DNA from: Ctena decussata | Lineage: Eukaryota > Mollusca > Bivalvia > Lucinida > Lucinidae | Assembly: GCA_963989385.1 (NCBI GenBank) | Contig: OZ022500.1 | Coordinates: forward strand, 16,072,460-16,136,459 | Direction: 5' to 3' | DNA: 64,000 bases | Shown: piece by piece, positions 20,700 through 33,900 of the stretch | Layout of the letters: the number at the start of each line of letters is the position of its first letter | How positions within the stretch are numbered: position 1 is the stretch's first letter | The notes under the pieces: model-generated | Told to the model about the DNA's origin: nothing | What the model saw: only the letters and a program-made list of their open reading frames with translations | Database searches by the model: none | Program-made: the position numbers and the translations under genes

Positions 20700-22800
20700 T
20701 TTTGAGCATTAAAATTGCAGTATGCATTTTTATAACATAGGTTTTGGCCCTCTGTGGAACTACCTTAATGAGGAGTTCTAATGAGGGGTTACAACATATA
20801 TATTTACTTATTAGTTGTTTATCCCCTTTTTAAGAGTGTAAACAACTAACAAGAATTTATTGATTCTTCCTAAGAAGAAACCAGGGATTTGATAAAATAC
20901 ATATTTATTATGAAATGGCAGGTGTGTCAAATACTAGCTCATCAGGTGGGGGTGGGGGCTGTCAGCTCTGCAATGCCCTTGGTTCATAAATTAAAATGCC
21001 ACAGTGTGTTTATATACTCAGTGATCTTTTGAGGGATTTGCTCTAACTGTTGCCAAAAATCTCATGGAAATCTATCAGTAGGGGCAAATCTCATGCAAAA
21101 ATTATATAATTTATAATGAATGGTACCTTAACTTTTCATTGAGAATGGAGAATTTCTCAAAATTTTAGTTCAATGTGATGTGTTCTCTAATATGATTCTG
21201 AGTCACACTCACAAAAAAACAAACAAATAAAAAGCACAGCTGTCCAGCAAACCAGAAAACTTGATTAAATATGTGGCAAAGGCTCAGGACTTGGTAATCT
21301 ATTCTCTAAGTTGAATAATGGTAAGATATAAACATGATTAAACAAGAAAAATAATAGGCCAATATCTAGTGAGCCAAAGTGGAGTTATTCTTTATCATTT
21401 CTCTTCAAGTAAAATGTACAGTATGTTGTGGTGTCTCATCACAGCTGCTTTTGATCAAAAATTAAAATTTAACACAATTTTCAAATGAACAAATTAGTAC
21501 TATATAGGTATTCTAAATGTATAAAGCTCTGATCAAATTATTATATTCACATGCAGTCTGACATTGCCCTTCAGTGTTTTCCCTATAAGTATAAATAAAT
21601 AAATAGCCAAAATAAATTATAACATATGTACATAATAAGAAAAAAAATTCTGGAGACAGTTCCACAAGTGATGGTTTTATGATAATGATTATACAAAGAC
21701 TCAGCTGGAGCATGATAGCAATTCTGGGAATTCTGTCTTATTCAGCCATAAAAACATTTGTTGTGATCCATTAATAGAACCATCTATGCTCTTGCTGAAG
21801 TGCTTCTAATGAGAGGGCACAACAGGTGTTAATATGAAGCCCATTGATGCTGGTGCAACAATTATGGTGGAACTGTGTAATTGTTTTCATTCTAACATAG
21901 TCTTGACTTGTAGAAGGACAAACAGCATTATGCAAAATTCCACATAAAGTGCAGAGTCCATCAGTTAGCAGGGCATGCCCCATTCATTATTTTGTGCACT
22001 TATAATGATATAAAAAGCTTGCTAGCATAATAAAGTCCTAAATATTTGGTCAATAAAATCCTCTGTGAAAATGCTTTTTAATAGGTTGGTGTGTGTGTGT
22101 TTGTTTGGGGGTGGGGGATAGACAGGAAGGGGCTACCTCTCATTCAACTGCACTAAACTGCATCCCTTTACAGTCATGACTCATCATTTAAAGTCTGTCA
22201 TCAAGCTTTTCTCTCTAGTAACTTAATAACTGATTAGTAATTACAAGTTTCTTCGCTTTGGCCAGAAGCTGCAAACATTTAAGATGGATTAAATTAATCA
22301 GGAAATATAATTTTTATTTTTATTTTTCAGTTTATGGTATCATTTCTATTAATATAACTTCAATATGAGCCTTTTAATTTTCTTTATGAGATTTAAGCTA
22401 AAACATAACTTTTGGCATTTAATTCTATAGAATATGTATTTCTTCATGCCCCTTCCCCTCCTCCCATCTCAGCCACAGGCCAATCATAAAAAGTATTTTG
22501 TTTGCAGTTGCCTATTAACTAGGATTTTTGGAGAGTACTTAGGTAGGTAGGCTTTCTTTTTAATCCCTGCAAACTATGAAAACAACAAAAACAAATAATA
22601 GTTCTACAAAAAATGTCACACACTGTTACAGTATTTACCCATAATACTAAGACAACAGCATCCTACATTTTGAACATATCTATATCACCCACAAATGGAG
22701 TACCCAAAATGTGCAGGTATTAAGGAAAAATTGCTGACCCAGATCAGACTGCTCCTGGGTCTACACTGCTTGCTCAGACCTGTTGGTCTTACTATGCAGG
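20700..22800. other. No gene seen
   Basis: AT-rich sequence without recognisable coding or long repeat structure. A short (GT)n tract lies near 22090. Confidence 0.45.
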
Positions 22801-22857
22801 TTGATCACGGTAAATGTGCCGTTAAATAAAAAAAAATAGATCTAGGGTGTCCCAAGT

Positions 22858-23320
22858 GGCCATCTTTTTTTTTTTTTTTGGGGGGGGGGGGGGGGGGGGA
22901 GGGCGGGGGGGAGGGATGGATAAGGTGAATTTTGGTGTGTAGGTAAGCAGTTGCTATTTTCCCACCAAAAGTGCAGGGCCCAGACTCTTTTTTTTTGGAA
23001 ATTTTGGGTGGAGCCAGGTTTTTTTTTTTCACTAATTTTTGAGGCCAGATTATTTTTTGAAATCCCCTTATGAGCTGATTTATTTTTTACTTGCATATTT
23101 TTTCTTCCAAAGACAGGGATTTTTTTCGAAAAATATACCAAACCCCCCCCCCCCCCCCCCCTGCCCAAGAATATCAAATGGTCGGTCCCTTAGCGCCTAG
23201 CGGGACAGGGTTTTGGCAGATTTATGAGGAAGGACAAGCTGTCTCTTATACTTTTTGTTGGATGACTTCTGAAATGGTACGTGTGTGTTGAGGGGGTAGG
23301 GGGGGGGGGGGGGGGGGTGG
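22858..23320. repeat. Homopolymer-laden repeat (T, G and C runs)
   Basis: Runs of T (22864-22879), G (22880-22900), C (23144-23161) and G (23299-23317) punctuate a segment with AGGCCAG/AGCCAGG words. Open frames here are an artefact of the homopolymers. Assembly and length errors are likely in such runs. Confidence 0.6.
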
Positions 23321-23689
23321 CGTCGTTCGTGACAGAATTCTTTAGAAGAGCGAGTGGTCTCAGAATGTGGGGCGCGTTATCTTGGAGGAAGTTGTCTGGG
23401 GGAGTTTTCTTAGAATCTGGGGCGAGTTGTCACCTGAAGATGGGGCGACATGTCTTGTGGCTTTTTCGTTTGTCAAACTTTGTGGTTGACCAGTGTGTTT
23501 GTTTTGCTTTCTCTCGTTCTCGGCGTGTAGCCTAAATTCAGAAGCCCAAAAAAATCGCAGGCAGACAGACTAACGCAAAATCTTAATAAATTCACAGTAT
23601 GCTAAATGATTACAAGCTTTACTATACCATAAATGAAGAAACAGTTGGTCTCCTCAAGTCGATCCAGCGAAAAAATGTCTGTGTGTTGA

Positions 23690-23900
23690 CGAACGCACGT
23701 GCCATGTATACGTAAAAATGACCAACTTCATTATCGATTTTCAAACTAAATAGACTTTCTCCCGAAGATATACCACGCTAAAAGACGGTCGAATGTATGA
23801 ACTACGGTTCAGTTATAATGGCATCTAATTTGGTTTTTGGGACAATTTTCTTTGCAAAATAACTTTGGGGTACTGTTGTAGGGTTTTACTTTTCTGAAAA
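23690..23900 (+). repeat. Diverged interspersed repeat, copy 2
   Basis: It is the counterpart of 19075-19290: CCAACTTCATTATC, GACTTTCTCCCG and TTTGGGACAATTTTCTTTGC occur in the same order and strand. Confidence 0.5.
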
Positions 23901-24106
23901 ACGGTTGTCAAACTGTGATCGTTGTTTTGGGTGTGCAAACTGCATTGAGGTACCGATATGCGTCTGATTTCAATAACAAAACATCAAATTTCATTCTGAT
24001 CTGGTCCGTTGGAAAATTATGACTGCATATCTTATCAAACGAGCATTATTTTGGGACGGTTTCTGTTCAAAATTTCCCGCCATTTTTTTCCGGCGATTAT
24101 TTAAGG

Positions 24107-24255
24107 AATGAATTTCATTTTTCTGAGGTTTATCGAAGTGTAAACTACATTGGGTCACGTGCAAAGTGAATGAACCCCGAAGGGGTTCATGTAAACTTTG
24201 CTAGTGACCCAATGTAGTTTACACTTCGATTAACATCAGAAAAATTAAGTTCATT
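24107..24255. repeat. 149-base near-perfect hairpin
   Basis: Two arms of about 74 bases meet at AACCCCGAAGGGGTT (24175-24189). The arm word GAAGTGTAAACTACATTGGG is repeated in inverted form. A related word (ATGTAAACTACATTAGG) recurs at about 24469, so the arm sequence is a repeat. No target duplication identified. Confidence 0.7.
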
Positions 24256-25066
24256 GCTTATATTTACATCCGTTTCAATCAAATCTTTCATGAAAAATCA
24301 TATATAAGCGCTAAAATTGAAGCACTAAAAAATGTACACACAGTTTTTTCTGCTAACAGCAGAACAGCATACATGACGTCATGGCGTTGCTGACGTCCAA
24401 TCAGATTGTAGAGAACCATTGTTTATTTTGACGTCATTGACGTCGCATGTCTCAATGTAATTATTGGAATGTAAACTACATTAGGTTCCAATGGTTTACC
24501 ATAGGGCTTTTCAGTAAGTACACCAAGAATGTAAATATTTCTTTGTGCGTAGACGACCACTCAGAAAATGATTTACTCAAATGTGATGAGTCTGCGTTCC
24601 AACTGGTCACAACGTCACTAAGACCACGTTTTGAAAGCGTTGACGTCATTTGATTAAGCAGCGCTTCATAGAAAACCCCTTTCTTCTAAAAAAGCAAAGA
24701 AAAACACATTAAATAGAAACCAGCCAAAATAATCAAATGTCAGTAGATTAGTAAATGTGCAATGCTACGCATGTCAAAGAAATCGTATGCGACATCGTCT
24801 TTCAACGTATCTTAATAACGTCATAAAATACGCCGTTTCTAATTGTTAGGGTATGTCTCTAAAGATGGTTGGTATTCCACAATCTAAAACTATTATCTGA
24901 AAATATTTTAAAGATTTGAAGCAGATATAATGAGCATTATTGTCGTGATTTTTTCTTGAATTCTGGAATGGTTGTATATATGGCCATTTTTGTCCGCGAA
25001 TGGCCCAGCTTAACTGAGAACGTCTCATGACGTCGTAATGACCCATTTTTGTTTTTTTTATTACAG

Positions 25067-28000
25067 CATTATTTGACAGCCATGGGATCTATCATATCTG
25101 TTCCATTCTTGCTAAGTCCTTATTTCTGTGTGGATGAAGATTCTGTTGGACTGAGTGAGCTGATAGGGACTATTTTCTTTGTCTCGGGTCTTGTTACATT
25201 GCTTCAGTCGACGATTGGAATAAGGTTAGTGGCACTCATATTGCCCTGATAAGACAAACAACTTCCTTTTATTTTAGTTTGTTATGAGCCGCGAAGTGAC
25301 AAAACCAACAATGTGGTTGTGCGCCCAGCGAAGACTCAATCAGCCTGGGTATCCGCCCAGTCCGGCCAGACCCTTCGTTAAGTGCTTAAAGGATAGCTAA
25401 GGGTCTAAGCTACCTCCATGCGGACAGCGAAGACTGATCAGACTGGGCGGAAGCCACATTGTTGGTTTTCTCGTGCCGCGGCTCTTATTATTATTTTTTT
25501 TCAGAGCAAATGCTAACTTGATCTCATAAAACTAAAAGTCCAATACAATCGTTTTATCAAAATATTTCTAGTATCGACTTAGGAGGCTAAACTGCCCAAG
25601 CACCTATCATTGTTCATAATATATGTCATTTCAACAATTATTTAAAGGTAGGTTCCTGTACTAGCGATAACAATTATGTCCACAAAATGATTTCGTCTTT
25701 TTCTGAGCAGTATTGAATTCTCTTATTTTTCTGAATTTGTTGCTGCTGAGAAACTCGCCAGATGTTAAAGAAAATAGTCGTTTTCCCTTTTGGTTTATTT
25801 TCTTTCGTTGGAATTCCAGTTCTAAAAATAACTATGTTTATTATGTCTATATGTGCGCGATTTCTGATGCCATTCTCCAAAGGTCAATTTTCTCTAGTCG
25901 TGAGCTCTCCTAGAGATCCTGGGATGGTGGATGGGTTAAAACTATCCCACAATGCAATGCAGTACGACCTCAGCTGCGTTATCTATTTTTGGCGCGAACT
26001 AAAAATAACGCTAACTGGTGTGCGAAGCAGAGTTAGGAAATCCCTTGCAAAACAACTTTTCTAATATTTTTTGACTTACACTTTTTAGTGAAACTTATTC
26101 ATTCCCTTTTATAATAGCTTTCCATCAACTTGGATGAAAGATCATCAAAATTATGATACATTCCAAAGTACAGGAACCTACCTTTAAGTTAAGTAACACA
26201 TCGCTTTAAAACACGAAATATTAGTCAGAGATTTGTTTGTATCTTTACTTTTCTTTTTAGATTACCAATTGTCCAAGGAGGAACCATTACGTTCGTAACA
26301 CCAGCCATAGCTATTTTGTCTCTAGACAAGTGGGAGTGTCCATATATGGAGGCCAGGAAAGGTATTTAAGCCGCGACACGACAAAACCAACAGTGTGGTA
26401 GTGCGCCCAGCGAAGACTCAGATCAGCCTGGGTAGCCACTCAGTTTGATCAGACTCTATCTTAAATGCTCAGAGGGTAGCTAAGGGTCTAAGCTACCTCC
26501 ATGCGGACAGCGAAGACTCTGATCAGACTGGGCGGATGCCCTGGCTGATCTGAGTCTGCGCTGGACGCACAACCACATTGTTGGTTTTGTCGTGTCGCGG
26601 CTCATTTCATTTTTTACCTCCTTCACATGTAAAGTCTGAACATGCTGAAAAAAACTTTATATCTGAGCAAAATGAACATAAAAATGATTCCAGTTACCAG
26701 CTTATGCCTGGAGACTCATAAAAAGGACATTGACAAACAGTGTAGACCTGATAAGGTGCCATATTTGTGTCTTAAATATTGGGATTTTTTTAAAAAGATA
26801 AACTAGCAAAAACAAAATAAACACCTTAAATTAGAGAGGCACCTGTCAAAAGAACCAGGTAAGAATCCACCGTCATAAATAGTATGACAAAATTTTTGCC
26901 TCCCCAGAGTCTGCATATACTTCTTAGGTTCACAAAGTGAGGCGTCAGGCAGCCAAATATTTCTGTCAGTGCCAGTGACAGAGCCTGTCATAGGGTATCC
27001 AAAGTAAATTTGAACAGCGACACGAGAAAACCAACAAAGCGTTTGTGCGCACAGCACAGACTCAGATCAGCCTGCGCATCCGCCAAGTGAGACTAGACTC
27101 TTAGCGAGCCCTTAACGCGTAGCTAAGGGTCTAAGCTACCTGCTTGCGGACAGCGAAGACTCTGATCAGACTGGGCGGATGCCCAGGCTGATCTGAGTCT
27201 GCGCTGGGCGCACAATAACTTTGCTGGTTTTCTCGTGTCGCGGCTCATTTGTTTTATTTGAATGCCGCTGACTCATAACAATAAATAAATAAATAAATAA
27301 ATAAATAAATATGAGTAATACTAGGAATTTTTATATTGTGACTGATAATGAACTGATTCTTCAATTCAAGTTTATTTTAGAAGGAGGAAAATACAATCTC
27401 ACTGAATTACCAGAGATAGGAAGCGAAGGACACAAGGATATATGGCAGGAGAGAGTACGAGAGGTACATGTAGTTTTGATGTTAAGTTATGTTGTGATGT
27501 ACTAAATTCTGATGGCAGATCCTCTGGAAGCAAGGCACGTGTCAAACACACGAAATTAACTGTTTATAACAATCAAGTAATATAATGTTGCAAACCTACC
27601 CGCACTCTCCCCCCTTGCATCCCCAGCGCTTACTTAAGCTTCATCGAACTGCTTGTGCCCAGACCAGAACGCTATATACGAAGTCTGCTTGGCTCTTTGC
27701 GTGTGCAGTTCACCTTCTATGAGAACTTCATTTTTAGAACAACGCATTCATTAATTGAACATACTGTACTTATAATCCACCCATCATATTCTAAGATGAA
27801 AAATATATATCCCTCTACATATCAGGAACTTTACCCATCCGGCACACAACGTTCAATCAACATTGAGTCAAAGTCTACAGTAGACGTTGACTCGACGTTG
27901 AATCAGTGTCGATCAACATCTATGCAGAGTAGACGCTTACAGTTACAGTTACGGCGCGTTATATTTACAAAACATGATTCTGATACCATTATTTCTGTAT

Positions 28001-30951
28001 TATACTCTCTGTGTACACTGATCGTTTGTTTTCAGATTCAGGGAGCTATCATGGTAGCATCCCTATTCCAGGTATTTCTTGGATTCAGTGGCCTTATGGG
28101 CATTGTATTGCGATACATTGGCCCACTGACCATCACACCTCTTGTGGCCTTGACGGGACTGTCTCTGTTTGCTGCAGGGTCCAGTTTTGCAGCTCAACAC
28201 TGGTGGATAGCACTTATGTACGTTGTATTTCTGATGTTAATAATCTAAATATAGGGTCCAAACGTCATTTTCCAGGCTCCAACATAGCGATAGAACAGCT
28301 GACAAAAACACAAAAAATGTATGGTCACTTTACTAAAAAAAGCAAAACAGGAATTTACAATAAATAAACAGGATAACCATCCCCTTTAACATTGTTCATT
28401 AGTATTGTTATTGCTATTTTTATTTATTGTATTAGAACACACGTAGAATTCTGCGCCGGAATCCCATTGCTCGAATCTTATTCTTTGTTGTTGTTGTTGT
28501 GTTAACACGGATTTTGTTTCATTGAACCGTTTCACCCAACAGCTGTAATAAGCTTAAGATCTATGTAGACAGCTTCGGCTGATATTGGTAGCTTTATCTA
28601 AGCTATGCCTAGGACTGGAGCCCCATTTAAAATCTCCAAGAAATGGTGGCCTAACAAACATACCTTAAGAGATATTTTATAGTCGTCCCTGGTATTATTC
28701 CGCTTTTAAGCAATAGTTGTTTTAGTTTTAAAGTTTCCAAATCAGCTCAAAAGTCTGCATAAATGGCATTTACAAGTACTTAGTATCCACCTCCCGATTT
28801 CATCCTTCAGTTATAAGGTATACCTGAGTGTAAATAGCAAATTATGTTTTTTGATTTTTCAGGACAATGTTTCTGATAACATTATTTAGCCAGTATCTTA
28901 AGAATATACAGATTCCGTTCCTCACAGTAAGGACTGGCAAAGGATGTAGCGTCATGAAACTTCCAATCTTTAAATTATTCCCGGTAAGTTTAGAAACACT
29001 GAATGTAAAAGTCTAAGTATTCTGACAGAACTCGTTAACCAACAGCGTCGTTAGTTTTGAATGATTGTAGTCCTGGCCCAAGTTGTTCAAAACTAACGAC
29101 GTCGTTGATGAACGATACGGTTACGCCGGTGTACGCGACGTTATCTTTAAGGAATGATTGTAATTCTAGGCCCAGATCATGAGATTGTGATGAAATGAAG
29201 GCTGGTTTATACCAGTTCTTTATCACAGGGTATAATCGATTCCGCCAATTTTCGCTTCCTGCAGAGACTGTCCGCCATATTTGGCTTCCGCCGAGACTGT
29301 CCACGAACTCTTGCTTCCTGCAGAGACTACTGTCCTCGAAAAACGGCTTCCTGCCGAGACTGTCCGCGTGATTCTGCTTCCTGCCGAGAGCCTCGGCAGG
29401 AAGCAGAATCACGCGGACAGTCTCTGCAGGAATTCATTTATCATGTACAGAAGTCTCTGCAGGAAGCAAGAGTTCGCGGACAGTCTCGGCGGAAGCCAAA
29501 TATGATGTACAGTCTCTGCAGGAAGCGAAAATTAGCGGAATCGATTATACCCTGTGCTTTATAGTCTTAGAGGAACTGTAGGTCTAAGCAAACAGTACAG
29601 TGCAGACCCTTAGGAGCAGTCTGATCAGCCGGGCCACGTGGCGCAGTCAGTAGCGCGTCTGACTCGAGAACCAGAGGTCCCGGGTTCTATACCCAGTCCG
29701 GCCACATACTTTCGTTTCTCCTTCCGCTGATTCAAGAACGGCAGTTGTCAGTTACTGGCGAAAGTATGTGCACTTTGTACTAGTTAACCGCTTAGGGTGT
29801 CTAAGCCTACCCAGGAATAGTGTGGTGTGGTTAGGTTAACTGACCGTCCCGACATGACAATAGGTGTTTAAAGTGGACGTAAAGCAACAACATAACAACA
29901 CAACTGATCAGCGTGTACAACGTTTTGCATTCCATCTTCATCTTTTGGACTTATAACTGCAAATGTGAAACCAAACTGTGCCATTTTATTGCAAGAACGG
30001 TAATTACTTTATGGGTTTGTATCTTTAGAATTTTTTATCAGAAATTATGACTACCAAATGCACAGTATCCGAACGCACTGTACCCTCTCTTCCGGTTTTC
30101 ATAGCGTTGAATTCGCTTATAACCAGTAGCCGGAAATCAGTATGTTTTGAGTTTTTATCCGGAATCTACTGCGTCATTTATAGTTATTCAGCTTCGAAAA
30201 TGTAAAGAGGTAAGTTTAATATAATTTTCTCTTCGGTCTTTTACTTTATTGCCCTGTACAATGAAAAACTCCTTGCCGTCGCAGATTTTTTTTCCGAACA
30301 GCTTAATTTAACACGAGATTGTGTCGTGCAAAACTTAGCTATCATTCTTTTATCAAAACTAACAAACTGTAGATTGATAACGCCTTCCGTTTATTCTAAA
30401 GATTTTTTTATAAAACATGTAAGAAAATGCTCAAAATGGTTTAAGAATCATGCCAAGGGCGATTTGAATACTGTACCAATTACTACCCACCCATACACGA
30501 CATTGTACAGGGTAATAAAGTAAAAGACCGAAGAGCAAATTATATTAAACTTACCTCTTTACATTTTCGAAGCTGAATAGCTATAAATGACGCAGCAGAT
30601 TCCGGATAAAATCTCAAAACATAATGATTTCCGACTACTGGTTATAAGCGAACGTTTGTACTCTCGATTCAACGCTATGAAAACCGGAAGAGATTGTACA
30701 TGTAGTTCGGATACTGTGAAATGTGAAGGTCTTCAAATTTGGCTCTGTCCAATTCTGATTCTGCATCTAGTTTAGAACTGAAACTTACGAGTTCTTACAG
30801 CTCAAGAATCGTTCTTGGTAGATCATTAAATTCAGACTTCTTGGCCCTGTCTGCTGTATCCGAGGTGCAAGTACTTCTATGTTGAATGTATAATAAGTGT
30901 AACTTGATGGCAAACCCTTTGTTGACAAACTGTTTCCTAAATTAAGTAATT

Positions 30952-30995
<44 letters not shown>

Positions 30996-33900
30996 TTCCG
31001 TAGCATTTGCCATTCCAACCAGCTTGTTCAGCAAGATATAATGAATTTTCCAAAGAAAACATAGTGCCAGATGTAGTTTCGACAAAGGTGTCAAAATTAA
31101 GAAGCTCGAATAAATATCAATTGACTGGGTGCACTTTCAGGGAAAGCAACTTTGTCATTTTATGTTTATCTCCCTTCTCAATGGGGATCAGTCTCAAGGA
31201 AAAAATGCTCTTGCAGGAGCGAATTCGTTCTGGAAGGGTTCTGCCATCCACGGAAGCAAACAAGAAGTCACAAAAGCTGCCCGTCCTTGAAAAAATAGAG
31301 CAGACATTCCAAGTGGAATACCCATTTTTATCATATGACGTCAGAATCTTGCATTCGTTCTTCTGTATTATTGAATTTATCAAACTCGTTGGTGAAAACG
31401 ATAAGATGCTCGGCCGAGCCTCGCATCTTATCTTTTTCCCCAACTCGTTTTATAAATTCAATAATACATGAGCACTCATGTAAGATCCTCTATATCTTAA
31501 CATTTTACAGGTCTTATTGGCAATGATTGTATCCTGGGCGATCTGTGCAATACTAACAGCAACTGACGTGCTGCCCAACGATCCTGACCAATGGGGCTAC
31601 AGTGCCAGAACTGATGCGAGAGCAGGCGTTATACAAAAGGCTAGCTGGTTCCGATTTCCATACCCAGGTCAGTTTCAATAAACATCTTCGCAACTTGTAT
31701 GAGTTTTATTCCTGAAAACAGCTTTGCTCCTTATAAATGGTACTTACAGAAAGACAAATTATGTTACATGTACCAGAACTTCTATTCAAATGACGTCACC
31801 AGGATACAAGTGGTGAGTCTATTTTTTGTTCAAACATCGTTTGTTTCGATGAAAAAGTCATATGAACTGCAACAAATTAAAGTATTTAGTATAAAAATCC
31901 TCTCCGCAGAAAAAAGATATACTAAGTTTAAATTCCAAATATAAAAAACGTGATTTTTGAATCACAACAATTCTCAGACAAACAACTGAAAAACGTAATC
32001 TGCTTAGAAATCAATATTGAACTTTGAATGTAAACGCGGATTTGCTGCATGGTCCACTGCAATTGTACGCTGCCATATTTATCTATTCATGAAATCATAT
32101 CTTTTAATTATAACAGGACAATGGGGTGTTCCAACTGTCAGCACAGCAGGTGTATTTGGAATGTTACCTGGAGTACTAGCCGCCATGGTGGAATCCCTTG
32201 GCGATTATTACGCATGCGCGAGACTGTCTGGTGCGCCCCCTCCTCCCATTCATGCAATCAACCGAGGTATCGGAATGGAGGGTATAGGCTGTGTTTTAGC
32301 GGGTGCCTGGGGCTCAGGAAACGGAACCACATCATACAGCGAGAATATAGGAACCATTGCAATAACGAAGGTATTTAACTGAAACGCTAATTGCCTAACT
32401 CTTATATCAACGTCGACTTTACGTTTGAAATATATACTCAGAGGCAATAAAAAGTATACAGCTTTTGATTTTGAATACTGGGCCTCGTGTAAATGTCTGC
32501 ATAGACATATTAATCACGCCATTTTGGCAAACGTCTAGCTCTGTAAAACACAAACACAAATTGTTTTGCAGTCATCACTAATGGAGTTATGGACCGTAAT
32601 TCAAAATCAGTAGCTCCAATCAAAACTCGCTTTGCACATGGCAGATGGCATTTACACTTCATGAACATCTAGCACTAGTCTCTGTGAGTAAAACCACATC
32701 TTCATTTTTTCTGAAACTCACACAAAACATCTTCAACCATAAAAAGAAATGCTACATGTGTCAAATTATCTCCCTTTGAATTGAAATTATAGGCAATAAA
32801 ATGTTTCTCTATCTTACCTGAAGTTAGAATTTTTCACATGAAATTTTCGGAAAATTTTTGTTCGGCTTCTTGCCTTTGTGCACACTTGAAAAGGACTTCA
32901 AAGACTTGTTTATTTGAAAGAACATTGCAAATAAACTTCCCATAAGAACTCTATACCTATTCAATTCATATTACCAGAAAACGCCAAAAACATTATTTTG
33001 GTACAACAATGTGATACTTTACCTTGATTTTTACGAGTGTGCGACATGTCCTTACAAACCTTCCGTCCCTTTTATAATGTAATGCATAAAAATGCATAAA
33101 ATCAGTCTCTATTGTCCAAAATGATTCTTTAAAGGGGAGCTACTCCAGCGACAATGTTGACTCAGACCCATTTGACCGATTGTACTGAAAATTGTCGCAA
33201 ATTGTGCGAAAATGACTGTTTTTATCTACAGTGCCAAGGTATTATGCAGATATGCAGACATCTTTAGAAACATCAACACTGAATTACCTGTATACTTTCT
33301 TTTGCCTCTGAGTATATATACTTGGTAGCATTTTGTTGTTTCAACAAATATTGTGAAGCTGTCAGATTCATGCTGTAATAGTCTCTTTGTCTTTGCAAAT
33401 CGAGAAATATAATATTGACTTTCTAACTATAAGTGCACCAGAAGCATGCAAAGAAAACCGAAGGTAAACTCAAAGGTTTGTTTGTTTACTTATAGTGTAT
33501 TGAAATAGCATACAGATCAAGGCAAAACTTGTGTTAGCTTAGTCTATGACAATAGCAAACAGTTTACGAGTATGCTATACCTCGGTAACGTTGATTCAAC
33601 ACTGTGTTCTCACTGGGTCCTTTCTTTACCAGGTTGGCAGCAGAAGGGTGATACAAGTTGGCGCTTGTTTCATGTTGCTTCTTGGCTGTCTCGGAAAATT
33701 TGGAGCACTTTTTGCAACGATTCCAACTCCCGTGGTTGGTGGCGTGCTTGTTATCATGTTTGGTAAGTCTTGAACACTTAAAGCGCCAGAAATTAATATA
33801 TGGAATATTTAATATTTGAAGAAAAAAAACAGCGTAGATCCAGCTGAGGCGGCTCATTATGAGCCGTCTCATACGCATCTACACTGTTTGCTGTCGGGTC

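Larger units (their letters stand above)
18063..25026. mobile_element. Candidate 7-kb insertion bounded by 28-base inverted ends
   Basis: The 28 bases at 18063-18090 (GAGACGTTCTCAGTTAAGCT...) are matched exactly in reverse complement at 24999-25026. The right copy ends 40 bases before an SLC23 exon. The interior holds MITEs and diverged repeats but no transposase ORF. The ends could be terminal inverted repeats of a non-autonomous element, or two separate copies of a short repeat. No target-site duplication is evident. Confidence 0.3.

Noticed and set aside
22805..23291. Proline- and glycine-rich ORFs
   Set aside because: They are created by G, C and T homopolymers.
29632..29704. A functional tRNA gene
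   Set aside because: Box A and B are good, but the anticodon stem is mismatched, the acceptor stem does not close, and a SINE-like body with an A/C-rich tail follows.
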